From NCBI GenBank assembly GCA_945873955.1, contig CAMCFA010000017.1, positions 1-40,822 of the forward strand: a DNA stretch of 40,822 bases, given 5' to 3'. The notes under the pieces were generated by a model that was given only the letters and a program-made list of their open reading frames with translations, was not told the DNA's origin and made no database searches. How positions within the stretch are numbered: the stretch's first letter is position 1; each line of letters begins with the position of its first letter. Source of the DNA: an uncultured Clostridia bacterium. GTDB taxonomy: Bacteria > Bacillota > Clostridia > Oscillospirales > Ruminococcaceae. The position numbers and the translations under genes were made by a program. This document shows, in pieces, positions 15,319 through 25,305 of this stretch.

Positions 15319-16432
15319 TGCCGTCCTCCTTGTCCTGCGGTACTTCCTGCTTTTTGCGCTTCTGGCGCTTTATCTTGCCGTCTATCGGCGGGGTGTTGTA
15401 GCGGTATTTTTCGGGGAGCTGTATCTCCTGCGTGTCGGTCAGCTTTATGCCGCCCTGCTGGGCTTTGCGCTTGCTGCCCTCAAAGGAGCTGATGTAGTTC
15501 CGCTTCCAGTAGAGAACGTTCTCAACGATAGTGTCAAAGCAGCCGGAAAGCGCATTTGTTATCAGCAGTGCGAACACGAAGCAGCCCTCTACCTGCCCGA
15601 AGTACCTCAGCATCATCACAGTATATCCCAGAACCACGCCGTATATCACTCTGGCGGCGCGGCGCTTGGGCAGCAGGTAAGGCTCTGCGGACATAAAGAT
15701 TATCCCGAACAGCAGGTATCCGCTGGAAAGCTCATAGAATACAGACATCAGCGGGGAAACATCTGCCCGCGGGTAAACCGCCGAAATAGCGCACACCGAA
15801 GCCACGCAGGAAATTACCGCGGTGAAGCTGGTGCTGTGCTTTATCAGCATACATATCCCAACAACTAGGATTATCAGTATATTCACCGTGCCGATAGCCC
15901 CGGGGACGTTCCCCATAAGGATATCAAGCGGCTGCTGGGAGGGTATGCTCCCTAATTTAATGGTGTACTCCACCGAGCGGGTGAGAGTGCCCTCATACTC
16001 CGCAAACACCGGGATTACTTCACCGGCTTTGGGGTAGTACAGCATATCGCCGGGGTAGCAAATCACCATGAATGCCGCGGCAAGCGCCGGGGGAGAGAAC
16101 ACAAGGTTGTCGTTCCCGCCGAAGATGTGCTTTCCGATGGCGATACAAAGCACCGCCGCCAGCGCGGTCAGCGGCAGCGGCACAGACGCCGGCATAAGCA
16201 TACCTGCCGACAGTCCCCAGAACAGCACCGCCGGGTCTTTATGATCGTATTTTATTTTCCGGAGCTTACAGCATACCCAGTCGCAGAGCATACAGAAGAC
16301 GACGCACAGCGCGCATACGACCAGCGGTCTTATCCCGCCGCGGAAAACCGCCGGGATAAGCAGCGCCGCCATGAACACGAAGCGCTCCAGATACAGCTTG
16401 CGCGGTTCGCGCATGGTTATGGGAGTCAGCAT
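15308..16432 (-). CDS. rnfD: Divergent RnfD/NqrB-family membrane subunit
   Basis: This 374-aa multi-spanning protein has the RnfD landmarks KHIFGGNDNLVFSPPAL (101-117) and GNVPGAIG (174-181). In RnfD a threonine in an S/T-x-A-T-P segment carries covalent FMN. The corresponding stretch here reads GTLTRSVEY (148-156), with no A-T, so flavinylation is not evident. The Glu-Ser after GN.PG..G is V-N. The last 50 residues are a long charged Lys-rich tail. Its start overlaps the rpe stop by 7 bp. A function close to Rnf/Nqr cannot be assumed. Confidence 0.85.
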   Translation of the reverse strand: MLTPITMREPRKLYLERFVFMAALLIPAVFRGGIRPLVVCALCVVFCMLCDWVCCKLRKIKYDHKDPAVLFWGLSAGMLMPASVPLPLTALAAVLCIAIGKHIFGGNDNLVFSPPALAAAFMVICYPGDMLYYPKAGEVIPVFAEYEGTLTRSVEYTIKLGSIPSQQPLDILMGNVPGAIGTVNILIILVVGICMLIKHSTSFTAVISCVASVCAISAVYPRADVSPLMSVFYELSSGYLLFGIIFMSAEPYLLPKRRAARVIYGVVLGYTVMMLRYFGQVEGCFVFALLITNALSGCFDTIVENVLYWKRNYISSFEGSKRKAQQGGIKLTDTQEIQLPEKYRYNTPPIDGKIKRQKRKKQEVPQDKEDGNEQ

Positions 16433-17094
16433 GTCGCTCCTTTCTGCGGGACCTTAAGCAGCAGGTTCGCCTCTGCCATGTCCGCAGCCTTGAACAGCCC
16501 TGTTCCTGCAACCAGAACGTCCGCGCCGGCTTCCTTAACCAGCGGGGCGGTCTTGGTGTTGATACCGCCGTCCACCTCTATTGAAAGCCCGGAAAGCCCC
16601 ATTCCGTCCGCCTTTTCCCGCAGGGCGCGTATCTTGTCCAGCGTTTCCGGCATGAACGCCTGTCCGCCGTAGCCCGGCTCAACGGTCATCACCAGCACCA
16701 TATCGCACAGCGCGAGATAGGGATATACGCTCTCTATCGGAGTCTTGGGCTTCACCGCCAGAGCGGATTTCACGCCGAGGGCGCGTATCGCTTTCAGGGT
16801 TTCAGCGGCGTCGCTAAGGCTCTCTATGTGGAAGGATATCAGGTCAGCCCCTGCTTCTGCGAAGAATTTCACCTGCTGCGCGGGATTTTCCACCATTAAA
16901 TGCACGTCAAGGAACATGTCCGTGGCGGCTCTCACTGATTTCAGCACCGGGCTGCCGTAGGTTATCTGCTCCACGAAAGCGCCGTCCATTACGTCGAAAT
17001 GTATCCAGTCAACGTTCGCTGCCTTGCAGCGGGAAAGCTCCCCGGAGATATTCGCGAGGTCGCATGCAAGCAGAGAAGCGGAAGTTTTTATCAT
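16426..17094 (-). CDS. rpe: Ribulose-phosphate 3-epimerase
   Basis: This 222-aa TIM-barrel enzyme interconverts ribulose-5-phosphate and xylulose-5-phosphate in the pentose phosphate pathway. It contains ASLLACDLANIS at the start, the metal-ligand HFDVMDG segment, LDVHLMVE with a ligand histidine, MTVEPGYGGQ, and IEVDGGIN with the catalytic aspartate. All key residues are present and length is normal. It is the first gene of a transcript continuing into rnfD with a 7-bp overlap. In many clostridia rpe instead neighbours rsgA and thiN. Confidence 0.96.
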   Translation of the reverse strand: MIKTSASLLACDLANISGELSRCKAANVDWIHFDVMDGAFVEQITYGSPVLKSVRAATDMFLDVHLMVENPAQQVKFFAEAGADLISFHIESLSDAAETLKAIRALGVKSALAVKPKTPIESVYPYLALCDMVLVMTVEPGYGGQAFMPETLDKIRALREKADGMGLSGLSIEVDGGINTKTAPLVKEAGADVLVAGTGLFKAADMAEANLLLKVPQKGATC

Positions 17095-17150
17095 TTTATC
17101 ATTTCCTTATTTTTACGGTTTTCGGGCGGGATATTCGCCCATACATATAT

Positions 17151-17179
17151 ATTCTATAATAAATATCTTTTTTCGTCAA
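17151..17179 (-). promoter_or_regulatory. Sigma-A promoter of the rpe-rnfDEA operon
   Basis: Minus-strand TTGACG (17174-17179) and TAGAAT (17151-17156) have a 17-bp spacer. The leader before the rpe ATG is about 50 nt. Confidence 0.6.
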
Positions 17180-17285
17180 TAAGGTGAGCGTTAATTTTTG
17201 CGTATTTTCGGGGGAAAGCGTGAAAATTTCCGAAATCGGGGCGAATTCCACAGCGATATTTGTATATTTTTCTCCGGGTTTGCGC

Positions 17286-17314
17286 TTGAAAAAAAAGAGG
17301 TTTAGTGGTATAAT
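17286..17314 (+). promoter_or_regulatory. Sigma-A promoter of guaB
   Basis: TTGAAA (17286-17291) and TATAAT (17309-17314) have a 17-bp spacer. The predicted start near 17321 gives a long leader of about 169 nt. Confidence 0.8.
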
Positions 17315-17320
17315 AATAAC

Positions 17321-18962
<1,642 letters not shown>

Positions 18963-18980
18963 TAACAAAAATAATAACAG

Positions 18981-19011
18981 ATCCCGCGGCTGTGTGCTGC
19001 GGGATTTTTTT
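18981..19011 (+). terminator. Terminator after guaB
   Basis: A 10-bp stem, atcccgcggc with gctgcgggat (one G-U), has a 5-base loop and is followed by a run of seven T, 18 bp after the guaB stop. Confidence 0.9.
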
Positions 19012-19035
19012 ATGCGAAATTTATGCAGCATACTC

Positions 19036-19064
19036 TTGATTTTCCACGGAAAAATGTATATAAT
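19036..19064 (+). promoter_or_regulatory. Sigma-A promoter of nadE
   Basis: TTGATT (19036-19041) and TATAAT (19059-19064) have a 17-bp spacer. The leader to the nadE ATG is about 48 nt and ends in a good AAGGAG site. Confidence 0.78.
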
Positions 19065-19118
19065 ATAAAATGGATAACAATATAAATAAGCATAAATCAG
19101 CCAAAAAGGAGATACAAA

Positions 19119-21032
19119 ATGCAGGACGGATTTATAAAAGTTTCAGCCGGCACGCCGGACATTAAGGTCGCCGATTGTGAATATAACCGCGGTGAGATAA
19201 TCTCGCTGATCGACAAGGCTTACGCGCAGGGCGTGCGGGTGCTTGTCCTGCCGGAGCTGTGCATTACCGGCTACACCTGTCAGGATCTGTTCTTTCAGCA
19301 GGAGCTGCTGGACGGCGCGCTGTCTGCGCTGAAGTCTATCGCGGAGCACACCCGCGGAATGGACATGCTGGCTGCGGTGGGCTGTCCGCTGAGGTTCCGC
19401 GGGGAGCTTTACAACTGCGCGGTCATTATCAAGGACGGGAAGATACTGGGCGTTGTGCCGAAGAAGTTCCTGCCGAACTACAACGAATTCTACGAAATGC
19501 GGCACTTCACCGCCGCGCCGGAGGGTGAGTTCGACATAGAGCTGTTAGGGGAGAGCGTCCCGTTCGGGCTGAACCTGCTGTTTGAGTGCAGGAAAATGCC
19601 GGAGCTGGTGTTCGCGGCGGAGGTCTGCGAGGACTTGTGGGCGGCAGAGCCGCCGAGCATTTCCCTTGCCCTCGGCGGGGCGACGATCATCGCGAACCTC
19701 TCTGCCAGCAACGAAACGATAGGGAAGTTCGACTACCGCCGGGAGCTGGTGAACAGCCAGTCCGCAAGGTTGCTGTGCGGGTATGTTTTTTCAAGCGCAG
19801 GTTCGGGGGAGAGCACGCAGGATCTGGTGTTCAGCGGGCATGACATAATCGCGGAGAACGGCAATATCATTGCGGAGAGCAGCCTGTACACCACCGGGCT
19901 TATCATGACCGAAATAGACGTGAAGAAGCTCTCCGGGGAGCGCCGCAAGAACACCAGCTTCACCGGGGGGATCACCCGACCTATGCGCCGTATACCGTTC
20001 GACATGGAGATAAAGCAGACTCAGCTCACCCGCACGGTGCGCAAAACGCCGTTCGTGCCGAATACTACCACCGAAACTGATAAGCGCTGCGAGGATATCC
20101 TTGCAATGCAGGCGCATGGGCTGGAGAAACGAATACGGCATACCAACGCGAAAACGCTGGTGATCGGCATATCCGGCGGTCTGGACTCCACGCTGGCGCT
20201 GCTGGTCTGCGTGGAGGCAATGAAGCTGCTGGGCAGACCTGCTTCGGATATCCTTGCGGTGACAATGCCCTGCTTCGGCACTACCCAGCGCACCCGCAGC
20301 AATGCAGAGAATCTGTGCCTGCTTCTGGGTACGCAGCTAAGGGTGATAGATATCGCGGCGGCGGTGAAGCAGCACTTCAGCGATATCGGTCATGACGAAA
20401 ACGTCCGCAACGTGGTCTACGAGAACGCGCAGGCGCGTGAGCGCACAAAGATACTGATGGATCTCGCCAACGCAGAGAACGGCATGGTAGTCGGAACCGG
20501 CGACCTTTCGGAGCTGGCTCTGGGCTGGGCGACCTACAACGGCGACCACATCTCAATGTACGGCGTGAATGCTTCCGTGCCGAAAACGCTGGTACGGCAT
20601 ATAGTTAAATACTACGCGGGGACGGTGGAGAATCCGGAGCTTCGCGAGGTGCTGATGAGTGTTTACGACACTCCGGTAAGCCCGGAGCTTCTCCCGGCGG
20701 ACGAGAACGGCAATATCGCGCAGATAACAGAGGATCTGGTTGGACCGTATGAGCTGCACGACTTCTTCCTGTACCACGGAATCCGCTGGGGATTCCCGCC
20801 GAAAAAGGTGTTCCGGCTGGCGGAATACGCATTTGACGGCAGTTATGACAGGGATACTATTCTGAAATGGCTGAAAACCTTCTACCGGCGGTTTTTCTCG
20901 CAGCAGTTCAAGCGGAGCTGCCTGCCGGACGGCGTGAAGGTCGGCTCGGTGACGCTCTCGCCCCGGGGCGACTGGCGAATGCCCAGCGACGCGTCCTCGG
21001 CTATGTGGCTGAAAGAGCTGGACGAACTGTGA
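19119..21032 (+). CDS. nadE: Glutamine-dependent NAD+ synthetase
   Basis: This 637-aa two-domain enzyme converts nicotinic acid adenine dinucleotide to NAD+ using glutamine. The N-terminal nitrilase-like glutaminase has the triad E46 (LPELCITGY), K115 (VPKKFLPNY) and C170 (AEVCEDLW). The C-terminal synthetase has the ATP-pyrophosphatase P-loop SGGLDS at 352-357 and GTGDLSELALGW. The architecture matches the long NadE of actinobacteria and many clostridia, so free ammonia is not required. It follows its own promoter and is upstream of two membrane-protein genes. Confidence 0.97.
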   Translation: MQDGFIKVSAGTPDIKVADCEYNRGEIISLIDKAYAQGVRVLVLPELCITGYTCQDLFFQQELLDGALSALKSIAEHTRGMDMLAAVGCPLRFRGELYNCAVIIKDGKILGVVPKKFLPNYNEFYEMRHFTAAPEGEFDIELLGESVPFGLNLLFECRKMPELVFAAEVCEDLWAAEPPSISLALGGATIIANLSASNETIGKFDYRRELVNSQSARLLCGYVFSSAGSGESTQDLVFSGHDIIAENGNIIAESSLYTTGLIMTEIDVKKLSGERRKNTSFTGGITRPMRRIPFDMEIKQTQLTRTVRKTPFVPNTTTETDKRCEDILAMQAHGLEKRIRHTNAKTLVIGISGGLDSTLALLVCVEAMKLLGRPASDILAVTMPCFGTTQRTRSNAENLCLLLGTQLRVIDIAAAVKQHFSDIGHDENVRNVVYENAQARERTKILMDLANAENGMVVGTGDLSELALGWATYNGDHISMYGVNASVPKTLVRHIVKYYAGTVENPELREVLMSVYDTPVSPELLPADENGNIAQITEDLVGPYELHDFFLYHGIRWGFPPKKVFRLAEYAFDGSYDRDTILKWLKTFYRRFFSQQFKRSCLPDGVKVGSVTLSPRGDWRMPSDASSAMWLKELDEL

Positions 21033-21074
21033 TATATGTATGGACTGGTATCAAATTGGTAAAGAAGTGAAAAT

Positions 21075-21743
21075 ATGTTGGACAGAATAAAAAAGCGGCT
21101 TATCCATTTTAAAACCGACGGGGCAAGCGTGGTTTCCGACTTTGTTTCGGCAAGGAAGAGGCGCGCGGGGCTGCTCCGCCGGACGGTGCATGTGTGCTTT
21201 TATATTCAGTGCGCGGCGGCGCTGGCGTGCGTGGTATGCGGCTTCGCAATGGGCGGCGCCGCTGTCGGAGCAGTGCTGGCGGTAGGGGCTGCGGCTTCTG
21301 CCGGGGCGGCGCTTATGGCGGTCTCCGGGGATTTTGTGATCCGCACGATAAGCTATGTGCTGGATCTGGTGTATTCGGTTATATGCTTTGTGATCGGGGG
21401 CGCTTTGTTCACGGTGTGCGGTGTGATCATGCTTATTGCGGCGGCTGCGGCGCTGGTGGGATTTGCGGCGGGGTATTTCCGGGAGTTCCTGCTGGGGTTT
21501 TCTCCGGCTAGGCTTACTCGATCGGACTACACGCTGACCGGAGAGGCTGCGGCTAACACACCGGAGGTTCAGTCCGCGGAGGAACTTCGGGAGGAAACTC
21601 CTGCTCCCGCGCCGGAGCCTAAGTCAGAGCTGCTGCTCGTCGCGGAGCGGGTGTCGCAGATAATGAACACCCCGCGCCCGCAGCCGGAGCAGGCGGACGT
21701 GGCACAAAATGGACGGCGGTTGGGTGAAAACAATGAATTTTAA
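21075..21743 (+). CDS. Hypothetical membrane protein with charged C-terminal tail
   Basis: This 222-aa protein has a basic N-terminus (RKRRAGLLRR), three or four closely packed hydrophobic helices (about 40-140) rich in Gly and Ala, then a Pro/Glu-rich cytoplasmic tail (about 165-222) with no recognised motif. It contains an LRRTVHVCFYIQCAAALACVV helix with several cysteines. I do not recognise a family. It starts 42 bp after nadE with a poor ribosome site (AAAGAAG) and its end overlaps the start of the next gene, so it is probably part of the nadE-polA transcript. Confidence 0.65.
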   Translation: MLDRIKKRLIHFKTDGASVVSDFVSARKRRAGLLRRTVHVCFYIQCAAALACVVCGFAMGGAAVGAVLAVGAAASAGAALMAVSGDFVIRTISYVLDLVYSVICFVIGGALFTVCGVIMLIAAAAALVGFAAGYFREFLLGFSPARLTRSDYTLTGEAAANTPEVQSAEELREETPAPAPEPKSELLLVAERVSQIMNTPRPQPEQADVAQNGRRLGENNEF

Positions 21744-22290
21744 AAGGCTGGCGCTTTGCGCGCTGTTTATATGCATGGCGGCGGTGCTTTCCGCAGCGGA
21801 AAGCTGGCTGCCGGGGATATGCCCGATACTGGGAGTTACCGTCGGGCTGGGGAATATCGTGACGATGTTCCTTCTGTACATAGGTGGGAAGTGGCGCTCG
21901 CTGGACGCGCTGATAATCGTCGTAGTGAGGTGCTTTTTGGCGGCGCTTTTCACCGGGCAGATAATGAATGTGTTCTTCGACGTAGCCGGGGGTATCTGCG
22001 CGCTGGGAGCAATGCTCCTGCTGCGGAAGATACTGCCCTCAAAGAACCGGGAGAATCTGCTGCCCCTTGTCGGGGCCGGGGGAGCGCTGGCGCATATCGC
22101 CGGGCAAATGGTGACGGCGGTCATCATCTTCGGGAATTTTCTGGTGTTTTTCTACACGCCGATACTGCTGACTGCGGGAATAATATGGGGCGCGTTCTCC
22201 GGAGGGTGTACACTGCTTCTGCTAAGGAAATTGCCCGAAAAGCTGCTGAACCAGATAAGAATGAAAGACCTTGAAAAGACGGACTTGTGA
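21733..22290 (+). CDS. Gx transporter family protein (heptaprenyl diphosphate synthase component I-like)
   Basis: This 185-aa protein has five or six hydrophobic segments and the family signature LGVTVGLGNIVTMFLLY near residue 35. The region around VVRCFLAALFTGQIMNVFFDVAGG is typical of Pfam Hpre_diP_synt_I proteins. These small membrane proteins are called Gx transporters by annotation pipelines; older annotations tie them to isoprenoid synthesis, but no enzymatic activity is evident. I chose ATG 21733; a start eight codons earlier is possible. It overlaps the preceding membrane-protein gene by 11 bp and lies 16 bp before polA. Confidence 0.82.
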   Translation: MNFKRLALCALFICMAAVLSAAESWLPGICPILGVTVGLGNIVTMFLLYIGGKWRSLDALIIVVVRCFLAALFTGQIMNVFFDVAGGICALGAMLLLRKILPSKNRENLLPLVGAGGALAHIAGQMVTAVIIFGNFLVFFYTPILLTAGIIWGAFSGGCTLLLLRKLPEKLLNQIRMKDLEKTDL

Positions 22291-22306
22291 TAACATGGAG
22301 GCTGGC

Positions 22307-24838
22307 ATGAAACTTCTTGTGATAGACGGAAACAGCATAATGAACCGCGCGTTCTACGGAATACGGCTGCTCACCAACAAAAAGGGTGCGCCGACCAACG
22401 CGCTGACCGGATTCATGAATATACTGCTGAAGCTGCTGAAGGAGGAAGCCCCCGACCATATCGCGGCGGCTTTCGACCTGCACGCGCCGACCTTCCGGCA
22501 CAAGATGTACAGCGAATACAAGGGCACCCGCCACGCCATGCCGGAGGAGCTGCGCTCACAAATGCCCATAATCAAGCAGCTTTTAAAGGTGCTTGGCATA
22601 GCTGTCGTGGAGAAAGAGGGCTTTGAAGCGGACGACATAATCGGCACGCTGTCCCATGCGGCGGAGGTTTCCGGCGGGGAGTGCGTTATCTCCACCGGCG
22701 ACCGGGACAGCTTCCAGCTAATCACCGACAAGGTGACGGTAAGGCTTGCCGCGAATAAAGAGGACATCATCTACACCCCGTCGAAAATAGGCGAGGTGTA
22801 CGGCGTTACCCCGCGTGAAATGCTGGAGGTAAAGACCCTTATGGGTGACAGCTCCGACAATATCCCCGGCGTTCCCGGAGTGGGCGAAAAGACCGCGCTG
22901 GGGCTTATCCAGAAGTACCATACAGTGGAATACATCTACGGCAATCTTGATGATATAGAGGTCACAAAGGGCGTGCGCACCAAGCTGGAAAACGGCAGGG
23001 AAAGCGCTGAATTGAGCCGAAAGCTGGCAGAGATATCGCTGGACGCGCCGGTGCCGCTGGATATGGGAGAATACGTCCGGGGTGAGGGCGACCCCGCAGA
23101 AGCGGCGGGAATCCTAGCCGAGATGGAGATGTTCGGCGTGATGAAAAAGCTGGGGCTGGACAAGGTTTCCCCGAAGAAGATCACGCTGGATTCAGAAGTT
23201 TCCACGCAGGAGCAGACAGAGCGACCGGAGCAGCAGGACAGAGCCCCTGCCGCTCCGGTCGCAGATATCCCGGCGTTCGACCCGGCGGCTTACGAGGTGC
23301 TGCTTTCAGACGGCGAGGTTCTGGTATTCCTTGACGGAAAGCGGCAGGAGGTAAATACGGAGGAGTTCCTGAAAAGCGGCAGCCCCAAGCGCACCGTTGA
23401 CGCAAAGGCTCTGTACGCTTACTGCCTTGAAAAGGGCTGGGAGCTGAACAACGTCGTATTCGACACCACCCTTGCGGGGTATCTTCTGAACGTAAACTCC
23501 AACGATTACAGCGTTGAGCGGCTGTGCGCCGAATACGGCGCGGCTTACAGCGAGGAGCGTATCGGCGAGTCGCTGTTCCTGCTGAACAGGGCGCTATGGG
23601 AGAAGATACATGAGCTGGGAATGTACAGCGTTCTCACCGAGATAGAGATACCGCTGGCGGAGGTTTTAAGCTCCATGGAGCGGGAGGGCATACGGCTGGA
23701 CACCGAGGCGCTCCACAAGTTCGGGGAGGAGCTTCTGCCGAAGATCGCCGGGCTGGAGCAGGATATTTACAAGGCGGCGGGGCATGAGTTCAAAATCAGT
23801 TCACCAAAACAACTTGGAGTGGTGCTGTTTGATGAACTTGGGCTTCCTCCGGGAAAAAAGACAAAGACAGGATATGCCACCGACGCAGAAACTTTGGAAG
23901 CTCTTAGGGATATGCATGAGATAGTGCCAATGGTTCTGGATTACCGCACGCTCACAAAGCTGTACAACACCTACGTCAAGGGGCTGGAAGCGGCGGTTTC
24001 CCCGGACGGCAGAATGCACACCACCTTCAAGCAGACGGAGACCCGCACCGGGCGCATTTCCTCCGCCGAGCCGAACATACAGAATATCCCGGTGCGCACG
24101 GATATCGGCAGGAATTTCCGGAAATTCTTCACGGCGGGCGAGGGAAAACTGCTGGCGGACGCGGATTACAGCCAGATAGAGCTGCGCGTGCTGGCGCACC
24201 TCTCCGGGGACGAAGCTATGATAAAGACCTTCTGCGAGGGCGGCGATATCCACACGGAAACTGCGGCGAGCGTGCTGGGGCTTCCGCCGGAGTGGATAAC
24301 CCCGGAGCAGCGCCGCAGCGCAAAGGCGGTAAATTTCGGCATTGTGTACGGAATAGGGGCGTTTTCGCTGGCGAAGGATATCGGAGTTTCTGTCGGTGAG
24401 GCGAAGCGGTATATCGACGATTATCTTAACCATTATTCCGGGGTGAAGAACTATATGTCGAAGGTCACCGAGAGCGCTGAAAAGGACGGCTGGGCGGTGA
24501 CGATGTTCGGGCGCAGGCGGTTTATCCCGGAGATACTATCCACCAACAAGACGGTGAAAGCGCTTGGAAAGCGAATTGCAATGAATACCCCGATACAGGG
24601 TACGGCGGCGGACATTATCAAGCTTGCCATGGTGAGGGTGTACCGCAGGCTGAAAGCGGAGCTTCCCGAAGCAAAGCTGATATTGCAGGTACACGACGAG
24701 CTTATCGTGGAAGCGCCCGCGGACAAAGCGGACAAAGCTGCGCAGATACTCACCGAGGAAATGCAGGGCGCGGTGAAGCTGGCAGTGCCTCTCACCGCGG
24801 ACGCAAAGGAGGGCAGGAGCTGGTATGACGCTCACTGA
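22307..24838 (+). CDS. polA: DNA polymerase I
   Basis: This 843-aa family A polymerase is used for Okazaki-fragment processing and repair. The N-terminal 5'-3' nuclease (about 1-290) shows LLVIDGNSIMNRAFYG and the acidic EADDIIGTL. The middle domain (about 325-480) lacks the D-x-E exonuclease motif: the matching site is VVFDTTLAGYLLN, so proofreading is absent, as in other Gram-positive Pol I enzymes. The polymerase domain has motif A DADYSQIELRVLAH, motif B RRSAKAVNFGIVYGIG and motif C QVHDELIVE. GGAG lies six bases before ATG 22307. It overlaps rimI by 14 bp. Confidence 0.98.
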   Translation: MKLLVIDGNSIMNRAFYGIRLLTNKKGAPTNALTGFMNILLKLLKEEAPDHIAAAFDLHAPTFRHKMYSEYKGTRHAMPEELRSQMPIIKQLLKVLGIAVVEKEGFEADDIIGTLSHAAEVSGGECVISTGDRDSFQLITDKVTVRLAANKEDIIYTPSKIGEVYGVTPREMLEVKTLMGDSSDNIPGVPGVGEKTALGLIQKYHTVEYIYGNLDDIEVTKGVRTKLENGRESAELSRKLAEISLDAPVPLDMGEYVRGEGDPAEAAGILAEMEMFGVMKKLGLDKVSPKKITLDSEVSTQEQTERPEQQDRAPAAPVADIPAFDPAAYEVLLSDGEVLVFLDGKRQEVNTEEFLKSGSPKRTVDAKALYAYCLEKGWELNNVVFDTTLAGYLLNVNSNDYSVERLCAEYGAAYSEERIGESLFLLNRALWEKIHELGMYSVLTEIEIPLAEVLSSMEREGIRLDTEALHKFGEELLPKIAGLEQDIYKAAGHEFKISSPKQLGVVLFDELGLPPGKKTKTGYATDAETLEALRDMHEIVPMVLDYRTLTKLYNTYVKGLEAAVSPDGRMHTTFKQTETRTGRISSAEPNIQNIPVRTDIGRNFRKFFTAGEGKLLADADYSQIELRVLAHLSGDEAMIKTFCEGGDIHTETAASVLGLPPEWITPEQRRSAKAVNFGIVYGIGAFSLAKDIGVSVGEAKRYIDDYLNHYSGVKNYMSKVTESAEKDGWAVTMFGRRRFIPEILSTNKTVKALGKRIAMNTPIQGTAADIIKLAMVRVYRRLKAELPEAKLILQVHDELIVEAPADKADKAAQILTEEMQGAVKLAVPLTADAKEGRSWYDAH

Positions 24839-25256
24839 CGAGGAATTCCGGCAGCTTTTCGAGGTGGAGCAGGTCTGCTTCCGCGGGAGCTGGACGAGGG
24901 AAACTCTTGCGGCGGAGGTGAACAACCCGCTGTCGGTTTTCGTAAAGGCACAGCGGGACGGGAAAATCGTCGGCTTCGCGCTTGGTCGAGTGGTGGTTGA
25001 CGAGGGTGAGCTGTATCAGATAGGCGTTCTGCCGGAGTTCCGCAGGCAGGGTATCGCGGAGGAGCTTTTGGAGGAGCTTCACCGGCAGATGAGGGAACGC
25101 GGCGCGGTCTGCTGCTTCCTTGAGGTTAGAAGCAGGAACTCCGGAGCGATAGTGCTTTATGAAAAGTCCGGTTATGAGCAGATTTCGGTGCGCAGGGGGT
25201 ATTATGGCGACGATGACGCGCTGATATTTCAGAAGAAATTTGCAGAAACCTCTTGA
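24825..25256 (+). CDS. rimI: Ribosomal-protein-alanine N-acetyltransferase RimI-like
   Basis: This 143-aa GNAT enzyme of the RimI type has the acetyl-CoA-binding segment YQIGVLPEFRRQGIAEELL, then FLEVRSRNSGAIVLYEKSGYEQ, the RimI-typical (L/F)EVR.SN..A..LY...GF pattern. The protein begins within polA (14-bp overlap) in another frame, so the two are translationally coupled. In many clostridia rimI neighbours tsaB and tsaD; these are absent here. S18 acetylation is the family role; the true substrate is not provable from sequence. Confidence 0.85.
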   Translation: MTLTDEEFRQLFEVEQVCFRGSWTRETLAAEVNNPLSVFVKAQRDGKIVGFALGRVVVDEGELYQIGVLPEFRRQGIAEELLEELHRQMRERGAVCCFLEVRSRNSGAIVLYEKSGYEQISVRRGYYGDDDALIFQKKFAETS

Positions 25257-25283
25257 CTTTGACACGGTGTAATGCTTTATACT
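25253..25283 (+). promoter_or_regulatory. MerR-type promoter-operator with 19-bp spacer
   Basis: TTGACT (25253-25258) and TATACT (25278-25283) are 19 bp apart, the overlong spacing typical of MerR-activated promoters. The spacer holds a partial palindrome (gacac-ggtgt). The -35 overlaps the rimI stop codon, and the regulator start follows at 25306, suggesting autoregulation. Confidence 0.75.
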
Positions 25284-25305
25284 TAGCGAGAAAGGAGATG
25301 TGCCA

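Noticed and set aside
14090-16432. Canonical Na+-translocating NADH:quinone reductase (NqrB-D-E)
   Set aside because: No nqrA, nqrC or nqrF is present and the cofactor ligands are missing; the gene family is shared, but a normal Nqr function is not supported.
22271-22306. Extension of polA to an earlier start
   Set aside because: The residues before ATG 22307 overlap the preceding gene and lack a ribosome site, whereas GGAG lies six bases before 22307, where the conserved N-terminus begins.
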